Positions 44,712-54,630 are shown, numbered from the stretch's first letter. The stretch: DNA of 64,000 nucleotides from Sediminispirochaeta bajacaliforniensis DSM 16054 (GCF_000378205.1 NZ_KB899409.1:183949-247948), one strand, 5' to 3'. Program-made: numbers and translations. The notes: a model not told the origin generated them from the sequence alone.

Positions 44712-46046
44712 CTATAGCTCCATCACTCGTCTCCCCGATTGGAAGACCGTCACCTTTCTCGTCGATTCCGAGATTGCTATCGCCAGTGCTTTGCTCACCG
44801 CGGTAATGCCCTGAGCTGCAGCATGCCGTGCACCTAGGCCGGACTGCATTTCGTCGGCCGTCGGCTGACCCGACAGAAAGGTTCCGGCAGAAAGAATGGT
44901 GCCATCGCCCCGTATGATAAAGGCCCCGTCGATCTTGGCATACTCCTTCACCGTCTCCTCTATACCCGGATCGAGGATGTTTTTATCGCTATCGGCATAA
45001 CCGTGAAAGGGATTAACAATCATCTGCCTGGTATAGGGATAGACACCGGCCTGATCTCCCACGACGAAGAGGGTACCTACCGGCTTTCCCTCTCTTCCTT
45101 CGGCGGCAAGCTGGGAAGCGAGTTGCAGGATACGTGTGAAGGTGGAAAGCTCGAGATCTGCGGGGAAGGTTCCCGATTGAGGGGAAAAGGGAAGATTAAG
45201 TTCACGCTTTAGATGGCTCAATCTGATTGAATCGAGAAAGCCCGACCCCGGCTTTCCATAGGCATTCACAATGAGATCGTCTTCACCTATCACCCCTCGG
45301 CCAAGGAGATAGAGGAGAATAAACTGGACATGGATCGAACGCCTGACCCCCCTGAAGGGCATGATTATCGGCTTATAGCGCTCAAGGAACGATGCATCGA
45401 AGAGGGTCTCCCCGCCGCTCACAACAAGGACATTTTTTCCGTGAATCAACTCGTCAATATATTCGCCGTCTCCCAGGGCATCGGCATGGAGAATAATTCT
45501 GGCACCATCGACAGCATCCCGAAGACGAAGGGCCTGTTCAAAGATGGCTGCCGAAAGATCACGGTGACGGTGAACGAATGGATGAACAGGGCCCTCATCC
45601 CTCCTTCGGAAAACGGAAAGAAAGGCCTTGGGAGAGGTAGCAGTCGTCAATCTAAGCAAAAAGGTTTCGTCCTGCAATGCGGCCGCCAATTCGCTGAGCA
45701 ATTTCAGATGATCCTCTTGCCCCCCTACGAGAAGAAAAACCAGACGGACAGGGTAGTCGGTATCGGAATCCCATTCCACACCATTGGGAATCACGGCCGC
45801 AGCCATCCGGTTCTCCTCTCCACCCGGAATAACAGCATGGGGAACAGCCAGCATCGGTCCGAGGCGGGTGGAAAAGGTCTCTTCCCGCTTATGGACCAGG
45901 GTAAGAAGTTGCTCAGATCCTACGAGGTCCCAAGCCTTGCTGATCCGCTCACACAGAAGGGAAAGCAGCTCTTTCTTGTCTATAAGCCTATCGGCTTTAA
46001 CGATAAGGATACGGTCGGTATCCAGCATCCTGCCAAATGAGGTCAT
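44712..46046 (-). CDS. PTS EIIA domain fused to a PK_C-like and a diadenylate-cyclase (DAC) domain
   Basis: A 444-residue fusion. Residues about 15-150 are a PTS EIIA type-2 (fructose/mannitol) domain with the phosphohistidine in LAVPHAVIPG (His70). Residues about 165-285 resemble the pyruvate-kinase C-terminal-like domain of archaeal DacZ. Residues about 295-440 are a DisA_N/DAC domain: IDGAFIIRGDG keeps the DGA motif (373-375), and the RHR motif reads RHA in GLGARHAAAQG (407-409). It may make c-di-AMP under control of PTS phosphorylation. The ATG overlaps the sbcC stop by 4 nt, so it is co-translated with a DNA-repair nuclease. No membrane helix or DNA-binding HhH is present. Confidence 0.85.
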   Translation of the reverse strand: MTSFGRMLDTDRILIVKADRLIDKKELLSLLCERISKAWDLVGSEQLLTLVHKREETFSTRLGPMLAVPHAVIPGGEENRMAAAVIPNGVEWDSDTDYPVRLVFLLVGGQEDHLKLLSELAAALQDETFLLRLTTATSPKAFLSVFRRRDEGPVHPFVHRHRDLSAAIFEQALRLRDAVDGARIILHADALGDGEYIDELIHGKNVLVVSGGETLFDASFLERYKPIIMPFRGVRRSIHVQFILLYLLGRGVIGEDDLIVNAYGKPGSGFLDSIRLSHLKRELNLPFSPQSGTFPADLELSTFTRILQLASQLAAEGREGKPVGTLFVVGDQAGVYPYTRQMIVNPFHGYADSDKNILDPGIEETVKEYAKIDGAFIIRGDGTILSAGTFLSGQPTADEMQSGLGARHAAAQGITAVSKALAIAISESTRKVTVFQSGRRVMEL

Positions 46047-49000
46047 GATCCCCGCCCTCCTTCACTAAAGCTTATCATACTTCCGCGCACAGGATCCCGC
46101 CGTACGATCAGTGAGGTATCGATCTCCTCCTGCAGGGCCTCGACATGACTGATGATCCCGACGATACTTCTCTCCCGCCGAAGGGTTTTGAGCGTTTCGA
46201 AGATCTGGCCGAGGGCCTCGTTATCCAGCGAGCCAAAGCCTTCATCGATGAAAAAGAAGCTCTCTCCTCCCCTTCTCACGCTTTCGGAAAGGGAGACGGC
46301 AAGGGAAAAGGCGGCCTGAAAGGTCTGCCCGCCGGAAAGTGTCTTGATGGATCGGAGTTTACCCCCGTTAAGGAGGTCCCGCACCTGAAAGTCCCCGTTC
46401 TCGTCGACCTCGAGAGCGAGACTTTTACCCGTCAAAGGAAGGAACCGTCTATTTGCTCTGGCACAGAGTTCCCGCAGGTAGCGAGTCGAAACGAAACGAA
46501 CGAAGCCGTTCCCCTTCATCATATTCTGAAGCAGGGAAAGGGCTTCACGGCGACGGGAAAGCACCCGCTCCTCTTTTTCCAATCGACGGAGCTCTTCCTC
46601 CTGGCGAAGGCTCCTGCTATGTCGTTCCTTGAGCGTGGCAAGCTCCTCCCAAAGTCTTTTTTCCCGCACCTCTTTCTCTTCACAGCTCAACAGGGCCTCT
46701 CGGTAGCCCTCTTCGTTGAACTCCTCGCTACCGGCCTCATCGATTGCCTCTCGAAGCTGCTCCCGCGTGGCATGGAGCTCCTTTTCGAAGGTTGCTATCT
46801 TCTCCCGCTCATCATCGGCTTTTTCATACCTTTGTAGAAAGGAATCGAGGGCCTCTTCGGAGTCGAAACCATGGTCGGAAAGCATCGGCAGAAAACCTTC
46901 TCGCAGCCGGTCAAAACGCGCTTCTTCCTCCGCAAGACTCCGTCCCAGCTCCTCGAGACTACCGGTCAAGGTACTTACACGCAGGGTACTGGTCTCTCTT
47001 TCCCGGCGCGCCTGGGCAAAACGGATCTCCAAACCCTCAACATCGGCTTGGAGTTTCTCACGACGGGCCGCGACTTCCCCGCCGTCCGTATCGCCCCATA
47101 TGGTAAAAAGTTCGTCCGGGATCGATTCCCGAAGAAGCGTACTCCGCCCCTTTTCACCGGCAATCTTCTCAAGGAGAGCGGATTTCTCATCACGTGTTGC
47201 GGTAAGTTCGGGCTCAAGAGATTCAAGATCGCCGTTGACGCCATCCAAGGAGCCTCGCAGCAGACGGCCCTGCCGCGATCGGGCTTCGGCCTCTTGCGTC
47301 GCCCGCTTCCAGGGCTCCCGCTCCTCGGGATCGAAACGGTCCCAGCAAAAGGTATTGAGATGCTCTCTTGTTCGCTCCTGCACATCTTCCAGGGACGCAG
47401 TCAGTTGCCGGACTCGGTCCAGATGTACCTCGGCCTTGGAAAGGGCGTTACCACGTTCGATAGCAGCCTTTCGAACCATGGGAAGCAGTGATTGTAGCTT
47501 TTCAGCTTCCCCCTCTGCTTCGGCTTCAAACGCCTCCTTCTTTTCGGCAACGGGATGATGAAGCGAACCGCAGAGCGGACAAGGGGCCCCTTCGACAAGC
47601 AAGCTTCGATGACTGCGAATACCAATCGTCGTCAAACGATCTTCAATTTCCCGTTCCCGGCGCCTCAAGGCCTCGAGGATTGTCTCAGGTGCATCATCTA
47701 CGGAGCAGGAGAGTCCGGGAATTTCGGATGCCGAAGATCGCGGCAGCTGGAGAAGCGCTTCGGCCTTCCGCCCATTCGCTTCAAGCTCAAAAGAGAGACG
47801 TTTGCTCTCCTCTTGTAAAGCATCGGCTTTGGCATACCACTGTCCGAGAAGGGAAAGTTCGCCCTCTTCTTCTGCCAGTTCTTCGAGCTCCAGCAGTTCC
47901 TTTTGAACCTCTCCCCGCCGTGTGAGAAGCTCCTGCCTACGTTCGATAAGAAGGCGCTCCCGTTCTTGCAAGTCTCCAAACGCCTCTTCTGCCTTCCGCA
48001 GGTTCTCACCCAACCGCCTGAATGCCAGAATCCGCTCCAGGGCTTCGGCCTCATCAGCATTTTCCCTGCGATTCTCCATTGCGGCTTCAAGCTCCCGATA
48101 GCGTTCTTCGCAGCCGAGCTGTTCCTCCCTGCTTGTACGAAGAGCAGTCTCATTTTCCAGACGACGGAGATCAAGGGTCCCCATCCGCTTGCGAACCTCA
48201 AGCATCTCCGTCCTTCGGGGCAAGACTTCCCGGGTGATCGCATCGAAGCGTTCAAGGCCAAGGCGCCGTTTTTTCCACTCGGGTTCGGTGAGTTGTAGCT
48301 CTGCAAGACGTCCTTTCAATAGGGCAAGCCGCTCGGCCCGTTGACGAGCCTGCTCCTGGCGGGCGGTGAAGGCACGCAGATCTTTGAGTTCTCCCGTCAA
48401 CCGATCAAGCTCCTGTTTGAGCAAAGACAGATGTCGTTCGAGTTCAGAGGAACTCTCGCCCTCCTCCTCGACAATCAGCCGCTTACGCTCTTCGATGCGT
48501 TCACAATCGCGACGAGCATCCGAAAGCAGGTTCGTTACGGGTCTGTAGAGGTCGAAACGATCCAACTGAAAAAGCTCCTGAAGCATCTCCGTCCGTTCCT
48601 TACCCGAAAGCCGGAGAAACTCCTGAAAGGAGCCCTGGGGGATAACCACCGCACGCCGAAAATTTTCATAGCTGAGGCCCAGCAGCTCCGCCGCATTCCC
48701 TGTTCCCCTATCCCGATCATCGGCAAAGGGAATCCATGCCTCTCCCTCCCTCCGATAGGCGGAGCGATTGTAGTTCGGGGCCTTGTCCCCCTTGCCGGAA
48801 CGCTTTCCGGAGACAAGAAAGCGGTACTCTCCATCTCCGTCAAGGAAGGTAAAATCAACGATCATCTCGCGGGCGGAGAGGTGCATGTAGTGGCGCTTCT
48901 CCTGGCGATTGAGGCGCTCGCTCTGGTCGTAGAGGGCAAAGCCGATTGCGTCGACAATGGAACTCTTGCCGCTGCCGACCTGCCCGAAAATACCGAAGAG

Positions 49001-49087
49001 ACCTGCGGCGGTCAGGGGCCTGAAATCGATCACCGTCTCCTCGAGATAGGAATAAAAGCCTTTCAACTTCAACTGCAGCGGTATCAT
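46043..49087 (-). CDS. sbcC: SbcC, ATPase subunit of the SbcCD (Rad50-like) nuclease
   Basis: A 1014-residue SMC-like protein. Walker A is GQVGSGKSS near residue 38; two long coiled coils flank the zinc hook CPLCGSLHH (about 512); the ABC signature LSGGQTFQAAFSLA and Walker B FFFIDEGFGSLD lie near the C-terminus. With SbcD it opens hairpins and trims blocked DNA ends. The start overlaps the sbcD stop by 4 nt and the 3' end overlaps the EIIA-DAC gene by 4 nt. Confidence 0.96.
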   Translation of the reverse strand: MIPLQLKLKGFYSYLEETVIDFRPLTAAGLFGIFGQVGSGKSSIVDAIGFALYDQSERLNRQEKRHYMHLSAREMIVDFTFLDGDGEYRFLVSGKRSGKGDKAPNYNRSAYRREGEAWIPFADDRDRGTGNAAELLGLSYENFRRAVVIPQGSFQEFLRLSGKERTEMLQELFQLDRFDLYRPVTNLLSDARRDCERIEERKRLIVEEEGESSSELERHLSLLKQELDRLTGELKDLRAFTARQEQARQRAERLALLKGRLAELQLTEPEWKKRRLGLERFDAITREVLPRRTEMLEVRKRMGTLDLRRLENETALRTSREEQLGCEERYRELEAAMENRRENADEAEALERILAFRRLGENLRKAEEAFGDLQERERLLIERRQELLTRRGEVQKELLELEELAEEEGELSLLGQWYAKADALQEESKRLSFELEANGRKAEALLQLPRSSASEIPGLSCSVDDAPETILEALRRREREIEDRLTTIGIRSHRSLLVEGAPCPLCGSLHHPVAEKKEAFEAEAEGEAEKLQSLLPMVRKAAIERGNALSKAEVHLDRVRQLTASLEDVQERTREHLNTFCWDRFDPEEREPWKRATQEAEARSRQGRLLRGSLDGVNGDLESLEPELTATRDEKSALLEKIAGEKGRSTLLRESIPDELFTIWGDTDGGEVAARREKLQADVEGLEIRFAQARRERETSTLRVSTLTGSLEELGRSLAEEEARFDRLREGFLPMLSDHGFDSEEALDSFLQRYEKADDEREKIATFEKELHATREQLREAIDEAGSEEFNEEGYREALLSCEEKEVREKRLWEELATLKERHSRSLRQEEELRRLEKEERVLSRRREALSLLQNMMKGNGFVRFVSTRYLRELCARANRRFLPLTGKSLALEVDENGDFQVRDLLNGGKLRSIKTLSGGQTFQAAFSLAVSLSESVRRGGESFFFIDEGFGSLDNEALGQIFETLKTLRRERSIVGIISHVEALQEEIDTSLIVRRDPVRGSMISFSEGGRGS

Positions 49088-50325
49088 ACTCCTGGCTCCT
49101 CGTTTCCTGCGGAAACGGCCTCGGCGAGCAGCTCCAGCAGATAGGGTTCCGGATCGGCACCGTTGTTTCGGCCGCGAAAGTATTCGGTGAAAAGTCGTTC
49201 AAGAGGGGCGTCGATATCTATCTCCTCCTGTCTTGAGGTCGAAATCCCCGAATCCTTCTGCAGTTCGGGAACAACCGCAAGCACCCGTGGATGGGCATCA
49301 TGGATGGCGTCCCGCACTCCTGTCTCGAGATAGTGATCGACCTCCATCGTCACTTCCACGTAGGACTCCTGATGTTCTCCAAGCCAGGCAAGGGCCTTTT
49401 CAAGCGTCTTGAAACGCCCCCGGCACAGGGCCCTACCGCAACAAAGGGGCACCACTTCGCATTTTGCAGCCTTCCCAGGCTCGAGATCGACAAGAACAAC
49501 CTGTTTCTGCTGGCCACTTTCGGAAAGAGAATAGGCCAAGGGGCTGCCGCTGTAGCAAATGGTGCTCCTGCCATACTGCGTAAGCATCGGACGGTGGAGA
49601 TGGCCCAAAGCAACATATTGGGCATCCTTTGGGAAGGCGGAAAAGGGAATCAGCTCAAGGCCTCCGGGATGAAGAATGGGCCGCTCTCCCTCCTCCTCAA
49701 GCTCGTCGAAGGGCAGGCTCTCGGCTTCGGCGGAAAAAAGATGTGCCATCATCAGATTAATGCCCCCATCATCGAAAAAACGGTCGGCAAGATTCTTCCA
49801 GTGATCACGAAGAATGGCCCTAATCTGTTCCTCTCCCCGTGTCGGATCGATGGCCTTACGAAGTCGAACCTCCCCGGCATAAGGGGTGGCGATGATTCGC
49901 AGCTCCGCCCGCCCCTCTTTTCGAAGGCGAAGCAGCCCCGCTTCGGGGCTCTCCACCACCCAGCCGCTCTCCAGTCGGCACGTCTTGATTCGAGTCTCGG
50001 GATAACCGAGGAAAAAAATGCCGCTGATCCTTGCAAGGGGGTCGGGCGATTCGATTCGATCCGGTGAATCATGATTGCCGGCGATGGCGATAATCACTCT
50101 TTTCCCGCCGCCGGACATGCGGTGGAGTGTCCGGTAAAGCAGCTCAATTGCCTCGGCCGAAGGGTTGAATCCATCGAAAAGATCCCCTGAGAGCATAATA
50201 AGGTCGGGATTTTGCTCATCAACAATGGAACAGATCTCATCCAGAATATCGGCCTGCTCTTCCATGCGGCTGAAACGGCCCAGGCGCTTACCGAGGTGCC
50301 AATCTGAAGTATGCAGTATTTTCAT
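49084..50325 (-). CDS. sbcD: SbcD, nuclease subunit of SbcCD (Mre11-like)
   Basis: A 413-residue Mn-dependent nuclease. Phosphodiesterase motifs: LHTSDWHLGKRLG, IMLSGDLFDG, AIAGNHDSPDRI, MMAHLF and VALGHLHRP. The ATG at 50325 has GGAG 5 nt upstream; the frame is open to 50418 but lacks a ribosome site there. First gene of the sbcD-sbcC-EIIA/DAC operon, divergent from the SpoIIE phosphatase gene. Confidence 0.95.
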   Translation of the reverse strand: MKILHTSDWHLGKRLGRFSRMEEQADILDEICSIVDEQNPDLIMLSGDLFDGFNPSAEAIELLYRTLHRMSGGGKRVIIAIAGNHDSPDRIESPDPLARISGIFFLGYPETRIKTCRLESGWVVESPEAGLLRLRKEGRAELRIIATPYAGEVRLRKAIDPTRGEEQIRAILRDHWKNLADRFFDDGGINLMMAHLFSAEAESLPFDELEEEGERPILHPGGLELIPFSAFPKDAQYVALGHLHRPMLTQYGRSTICYSGSPLAYSLSESGQQKQVVLVDLEPGKAAKCEVVPLCCGRALCRGRFKTLEKALAWLGEHQESYVEVTMEVDHYLETGVRDAIHDAHPRVLAVVPELQKDSGISTSRQEEIDIDAPLERLFTEYFRGRNNGADPEPYLLELLAEAVSAGNEEPGV

Positions 50326-50433
50326 GCTTTCTCCAGTGTACCTTTCTTTGAAAAAATTACAAGCGGCGTTGAATTCCACCTTGAATTCCGAAGAGTTTTG
50401 ACGATTTGCCTCCCTCATGGTATGATCGGCGAC

Positions 50434-52572
50434 ATGAAGATTCGTACGAAACTGTCCATCATCGAGGCCCTTTTAGTGTTAGGTGTGCTCATCGCCCTCT
50501 CGGTGGTGATTTTTTTTACCAGCACCATCATAGCGCTCAAGGATTTTGAAATGCTCTCCGAACGATCACTCTCGAGCCTTGAGCAGCTTTCGGTCCGTAT
50601 GGATTCTCTCATGACCACGAACAGCAGAATCACCGTGGAAAAAGCGAGAATCGAATTCGGCATCGATAAGTTCGAGCAAGAGCTGAATGATTTTGTCTCG
50701 GCACGGGGAGCCCGATTCCTCAGCAAACGGCAGACCTCGGAGCTGCAGCAAACAGTAGGTTGGTGGAACCAACTTTCGACCTGGTACTATCAGCCGGCAC
50801 TCGATCATATGGATTTGATGATCGATCAGCGGATGGACCGACTTGTCGGCGACCGGGGCCTCTTTCAGACCTTCCTCGTCATCAGCCAGGAAGGAAAGCC
50901 CCACCCCTTTCTTGCCGCCTATCAGACCCTAAAGAATTATCAGCTGCTGATCATGGACAATACCGAAACCTTCAAAACCAGAATGGATAAGCTGATAGGT
51001 GAGACAAATCTCCGGGCCAACACCATTATCACGGCAGGAACACGGATAGCAATCGCCATCATCGCATGCAGCCTCCTGATAACCATTATCCTTACCAGCC
51101 GTTTTTCCACGCAGATGGCAAAGCGAATCAGGCTGGTCGGAGAGGCCATGAGCGTTATCTCCCGGGGTGATTTTTCCAACGAGCTCACCATCCGTTCGCG
51201 GGACGAGTTTGAAGAGCTTTCAAAAAACTATAACGCTCTTAAGGATCAGTTGAAGGAGAAGCTCGATTCGGTACTCGACTTTATGTTTAGGATCGGCAGC
51301 CTTCAGGCCCAGGACCCGGATCCCGAGGCAGTTCTTGCCTTGGTTGTCGAATCGGCCGTCGAAAATACCGAAGCAGATGCAGGGGCGCTCTTTTTGGTTG
51401 ATGAAACAAGCAAATCAATCTATGTCTCCGATATTATCGGAATGTTTCCCCCTCCCTATCCCTTTCCCGAGCGGCTTCCGAGGCAAAAACAGGAAGTGGA
51501 TGAGTATATACGGAATAAACCCTTCGGCCTCGGCGAAACTATCATCGGCGAATGTATTGCCTCCGCCGAACCCTGTTTTTTCAGAAACTGCTCACAAGAG
51601 CTTGAAGGAACAACCTTTCCGCTTCTTGAGGATGACGACCCACTCTATGTATCAAGCCTTATCATCGTACCACTTTCGCTTCCCGGTAGAATCCTGGGAG
51701 CCATTGCCGTGGCAAGAAGGGGAAAAACAAGTCATTTCAGTGATCTTGATTTCACCCATATGAGAACCTTCGCCGATTATGCGGCCCTCACCATCGACAA
51801 TATCTACAATTACACCGAGTTGATAGAGCGAAGAGAAATCCAACGCGAGATTGAAATCGCGGCAAGGATACAGAAGGACCTTCTTCCCAAACGGATCTCG
51901 GAACCAAAGGGGACAAGCATAGCCACCTATTCAAAGGCGGCAAAGGGTGTCAGTGGTGATTACTACGATATCTTTCCCATCGGAAAGGGGAAAACGGCAG
52001 TGGTCATCTGTGATGTAGTCGGGAAAGGTGTGCCTGCGGCCATGCTCATGGTCATGATTCGAACGATCCTCAGGCTGACCGCATCGGGAGACAGAAAACC
52101 CGCCCAGATTCTGACCTTTCTCAACAGAGGTATCACCGGAAAAATTGGTGTCGATCATTTTGCCACCATGGGTATGTTTGCATATGACGAGCAGGAAAAG
52201 CGAATCTACTTTTCAAACGCTGCTCATCTGCCTCTGCTGATCTACAGAAAAGGGACCGGAGTCTTTATCGAGATGGACACTCCGGGACTTCCCATAGGTA
52301 TAGAGGCCGGCGAACATTATAAGCAGCGCCAGTTCCAAACCATTTCCGGAGATATCCTGATCTTCTATACCGACGGTGTGACCGAAACGAGAAGCAAGGA
52401 AGGCCGGGAGTACGGCCTGGAAGCGCTCAAGTCCGTTGTGCGTTCATCGGCACAGCTTTCCGCCTCGAAAATTGCCGAACGGATAAAGGAAGATATCGAT
52501 CGCTTCGCACAAGGTACAAGCCAGCACGACGATCAAACCTTTCTAATCATGAAGATAGCGGAAATCACCTGA
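50434..52572 (+). CDS. Membrane SpoIIE/RsbU-type PP2C phosphatase with HAMP and GAF domains
   Basis: A 712-residue sensor phosphatase. Helix 1 (about 10-33), an extracytoplasmic helical region (about 40-200), helix 2 (203-223), HAMP (about 224-278), GAF (about 295-480) and a C-terminal SpoIIE phosphatase (about 505-710) with metal Asp residues in SGDYYDIFP, VICDVVGKGVPAAMLM, FYTDGVTETRS and DDQTFLIM. It should dephosphorylate a STAS anti-anti-sigma factor; the STAS/HATPase operon lies just 1.7 kb away and converges on it. The ATG chosen has no strong ribosome site; an ATG at 50422 is an alternative. Confidence 0.9.
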   Translation: MKIRTKLSIIEALLVLGVLIALSVVIFFTSTIIALKDFEMLSERSLSSLEQLSVRMDSLMTTNSRITVEKARIEFGIDKFEQELNDFVSARGARFLSKRQTSELQQTVGWWNQLSTWYYQPALDHMDLMIDQRMDRLVGDRGLFQTFLVISQEGKPHPFLAAYQTLKNYQLLIMDNTETFKTRMDKLIGETNLRANTIITAGTRIAIAIIACSLLITIILTSRFSTQMAKRIRLVGEAMSVISRGDFSNELTIRSRDEFEELSKNYNALKDQLKEKLDSVLDFMFRIGSLQAQDPDPEAVLALVVESAVENTEADAGALFLVDETSKSIYVSDIIGMFPPPYPFPERLPRQKQEVDEYIRNKPFGLGETIIGECIASAEPCFFRNCSQELEGTTFPLLEDDDPLYVSSLIIVPLSLPGRILGAIAVARRGKTSHFSDLDFTHMRTFADYAALTIDNIYNYTELIERREIQREIEIAARIQKDLLPKRISEPKGTSIATYSKAAKGVSGDYYDIFPIGKGKTAVVICDVVGKGVPAAMLMVMIRTILRLTASGDRKPAQILTFLNRGITGKIGVDHFATMGMFAYDEQEKRIYFSNAAHLPLLIYRKGTGVFIEMDTPGLPIGIEAGEHYKQRQFQTISGDILIFYTDGVTETRSKEGREYGLEALKSVVRSSAQLSASKIAERIKEDIDRFAQGTSQHDDQTFLIMKIAEIT

Positions 52573-53716
52573 AGTGGAAGGCTAACCTGATGATGGTCAA
52601 ATCGTTTTTCTCAATTCTACTAACGTGACTGTCGAATCGAATATCCTGCTTTTGACACGCCTCTTCGATATACCCAAGATAAAAAAGTCCCAATTCCTCT
52701 CCGCTGGCCGAGGAGACGATTTTCTCGTAGTAGTCCAAAAGGGAGTGATTTTTGGTGTCCATTCCCTTTTTGGTCTCTATCTGATTCTTGAGGGTCTCGG
52801 AATCGCTGCCCCGGTCGTAAAGGATTACTTCCAGGCGATTGTCGGTGCCGATAGAGGCCGTACGTCCCATGATCTTCCAGACCACCGTCACCCGAAACCC
52901 CATGCGCTCCATTTCCGCAAGAACCCTGCTTCTGGCCTCATCGTTTCGCATGACCGCATCGGCATCAAGATTCCCGTGAAAAAGCTCCTTGATAGCCCGC
53001 CCTACCAGCTTCTTCTCCGCATAGACCCCAAGTTCCATAAGAAGGAGGGCAAGATAATCGGCAATGGAAGCCTTCCCGATATAGGAAACCACCAACGTTC
53101 TCAGGGTATCGAGCATCGGAGAAGCCACGGCCTTCTGGGAAGAAGCCAGCAACAGCCAGAAGGGAGCGGTAATGTGCGACAGATATCGGCGACCGATTGC
53201 CCGCATCATGTCTTTTTCCTGTTCGGAACATGAGGGCCGCTCCTTCACTGCCTCATTTGCGGCCGAAAGAGAGAGTTCTTCCAGCAGGGCCAATGCGGGG
53301 GCCACACTTCCTTTACCCGAAGCATCGATAGCCCCTCCCCGGTCAAGATGTTCCCGGGTGAAGGGAGTTTTCGGATGCGATCGATTGTAACGAAGGATGA
53401 AATCGCTGGTAGCGATCGATTTCCAAAGTGCATCGGGAAAATGGCGATACAACGTACCATACATGATTAACTTTGAGACATCCATCAATTCCTGACGTTT
53501 TGAGGTAAAGTCGCTTCTCGAAACCTCTACCGAAGATATATACCCGGCAAGTATCATCCGTTGAAGTGTCGATGCGGAAAAGGACTCAAGGCACATTCCA
53601 CCTTTGTCGCTCTGATGGGGAGCGGAGCGATGCTTACTGAAAAAAAAGAGCCCGTCATCGGTAAGAATCAATGACACGGGGAGATCAATGACTGATGATG
53701 TATCGATCCTCTCCAC
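52565..53716 (-). CDS. Protein of unknown function in a partner-switching operon
   Basis: A 383-residue soluble protein; I recognise no domain. The first half is mixed and contains a run resembling a helical bundle (ALALLEELSLSAANEAVKE). The second half has an alpha/beta part (GFRVTVVWKIMGRTAS and LGLFYLGYIEEACQK). No signal peptide or membrane helix. The start is a GTG at 53716 with GGAG nearby, 12 nt after the HATPase gene, so it is third in the STAS-HATPase operon. It may be the output or a regulator of that switch. The 3' end overlaps the phosphatase gene by 8 nt. Confidence 0.8.
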   Translation of the reverse strand: MERIDTSSVIDLPVSLILTDDGLFFFSKHRSAPHQSDKGGMCLESFSASTLQRMILAGYISSVEVSRSDFTSKRQELMDVSKLIMYGTLYRHFPDALWKSIATSDFILRYNRSHPKTPFTREHLDRGGAIDASGKGSVAPALALLEELSLSAANEAVKERPSCSEQEKDMMRAIGRRYLSHITAPFWLLLASSQKAVASPMLDTLRTLVVSYIGKASIADYLALLLMELGVYAEKKLVGRAIKELFHGNLDADAVMRNDEARSRVLAEMERMGFRVTVVWKIMGRTASIGTDNRLEVILYDRGSDSETLKNQIETKKGMDTKNHSLLDYYEKIVSSASGEELGLFYLGYIEEACQKQDIRFDSHVSRIEKNDLTIIRLAFHFR

Positions 53717-53728
53717 CGGAGGCTCCGT

Positions 53729-54283
53729 CTACTCTTCCCTTGAGATACCGGGCCGTCTGGTGTTGTCGAAATGCTTGTACACAGCAACAGTGTTTCTTTT
53801 TTCGTTAAATACAACACCACCGTCCCAATATTCGAGGGCGGCAAACAAGGCATTTCCTCCGTCGTTGTCTTCACTTTCCGGGGTACGATAGGAAAAATAC
53901 TTTTCTAGCTCTTCGTAATTATGCTCACGGAAACACTGGTTTCGCCGACGATTAAACTCATTCCAGGCCTCAAGGTTTTGAAACCCGGCCCCCTCGTCCT
54001 CGACAATAACATGAGCATGATGCTCGCTAAACGATGCCCAGACACGAACACGCTTTGAAGGATCTTTTTTATTTCCGTGACGGACCGCATTCTTGATCAG
54101 CTCACTTATCTGCTGTTCAAGAAGATTGATCTCCCGAATCTCAGGGGGGGCTTTCTGAGCAATCAACATGGAAAAAAAACGAACCTGCCGATAGTCGCTC
54201 GGGAACTCCTTATGGAAGGTTCCCTTTCGATCAAAAAGCTTATGAGAACCATCGACGATTATCTCTTTTTTCGATTCCATCAC
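53729..54283 (-). CDS. RsbW-type anti-sigma/serine kinase (HATPase_c_2)
   Basis: A 184-residue GHKL ATPase. The N box is QQISELIKNAVRHGNKK and the G1 box VIVEDEGAGF; the later ATP-lid region holds an insert of about 35 charged residues (RRRNQCFREHNYEELEKYF) that ordinary RsbW lacks. It should phosphorylate the STAS protein encoded just before it and sequester a partner when the STAS protein is phosphorylated. Its ATG overlaps the STAS stop by 4 nt. No sigma factor gene is adjacent, so the sequestered target is unknown. Confidence 0.88.
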   Translation of the reverse strand: MMESKKEIIVDGSHKLFDRKGTFHKEFPSDYRQVRFFSMLIAQKAPPEIREINLLEQQISELIKNAVRHGNKKDPSKRVRVWASFSEHHAHVIVEDEGAGFQNLEAWNEFNRRRNQCFREHNYEELEKYFSYRTPESEDNDGGNALFAALEYWDGGVVFNEKRNTVAVYKHFDNTRRPGISREE

Positions 54284-54630
54284 TGCTGCCCTTTTCCGCT
54301 CAACTCATAGAGAGCGTCTTTTACACTGTCGACAATGGGGAAATAATCCATGAGTTTGGTCAGACGGATAACTTTTTCAACAGAACCGTGGACATGAGCA
54401 ATCCGCATCTGCAGCTCCCGCTGCTTGACCTGCGTGAATACATGAATAAGCGCCCCTACCCCGCTTGAATCAAGATAGTCGACCTTTTCGAGATTGATAA
54501 CAAGCTCCGAGACACCTTTTGCAATCAGTTTGGCAACGACATCCTTCAACCGATGCGCGTTGTAAAGGTCCATATCCCCGGAGATATCGATAATATAAAT
54601 AGTATTATAACGACGCAGCTTTATGTCCAT
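54280..54630 (-). CDS. STAS-domain anti-anti-sigma factor (RsbV/SpoIIAA-like)
   Basis: A 116-residue single STAS domain. The phosphorylatable Ser is in VDYLDSSGVGALIHV; the opening YIIDISGDMDLYNAHRL is also typical. It is the expected substrate of the HATPase kinase (overlapping gene) and of a SpoIIE phosphatase. First gene of the operon, divergent from the XRE regulator across a roughly 200-nt spacer. Confidence 0.92.
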   Translation of the reverse strand: MDIKLRRYNTIYIIDISGDMDLYNAHRLKDVVAKLIAKGVSELVINLEKVDYLDSSGVGALIHVFTQVKQRELQMRIAHVHGSVEKVIRLTKLMDYFPIVDSVKDALYELSGKGQQ

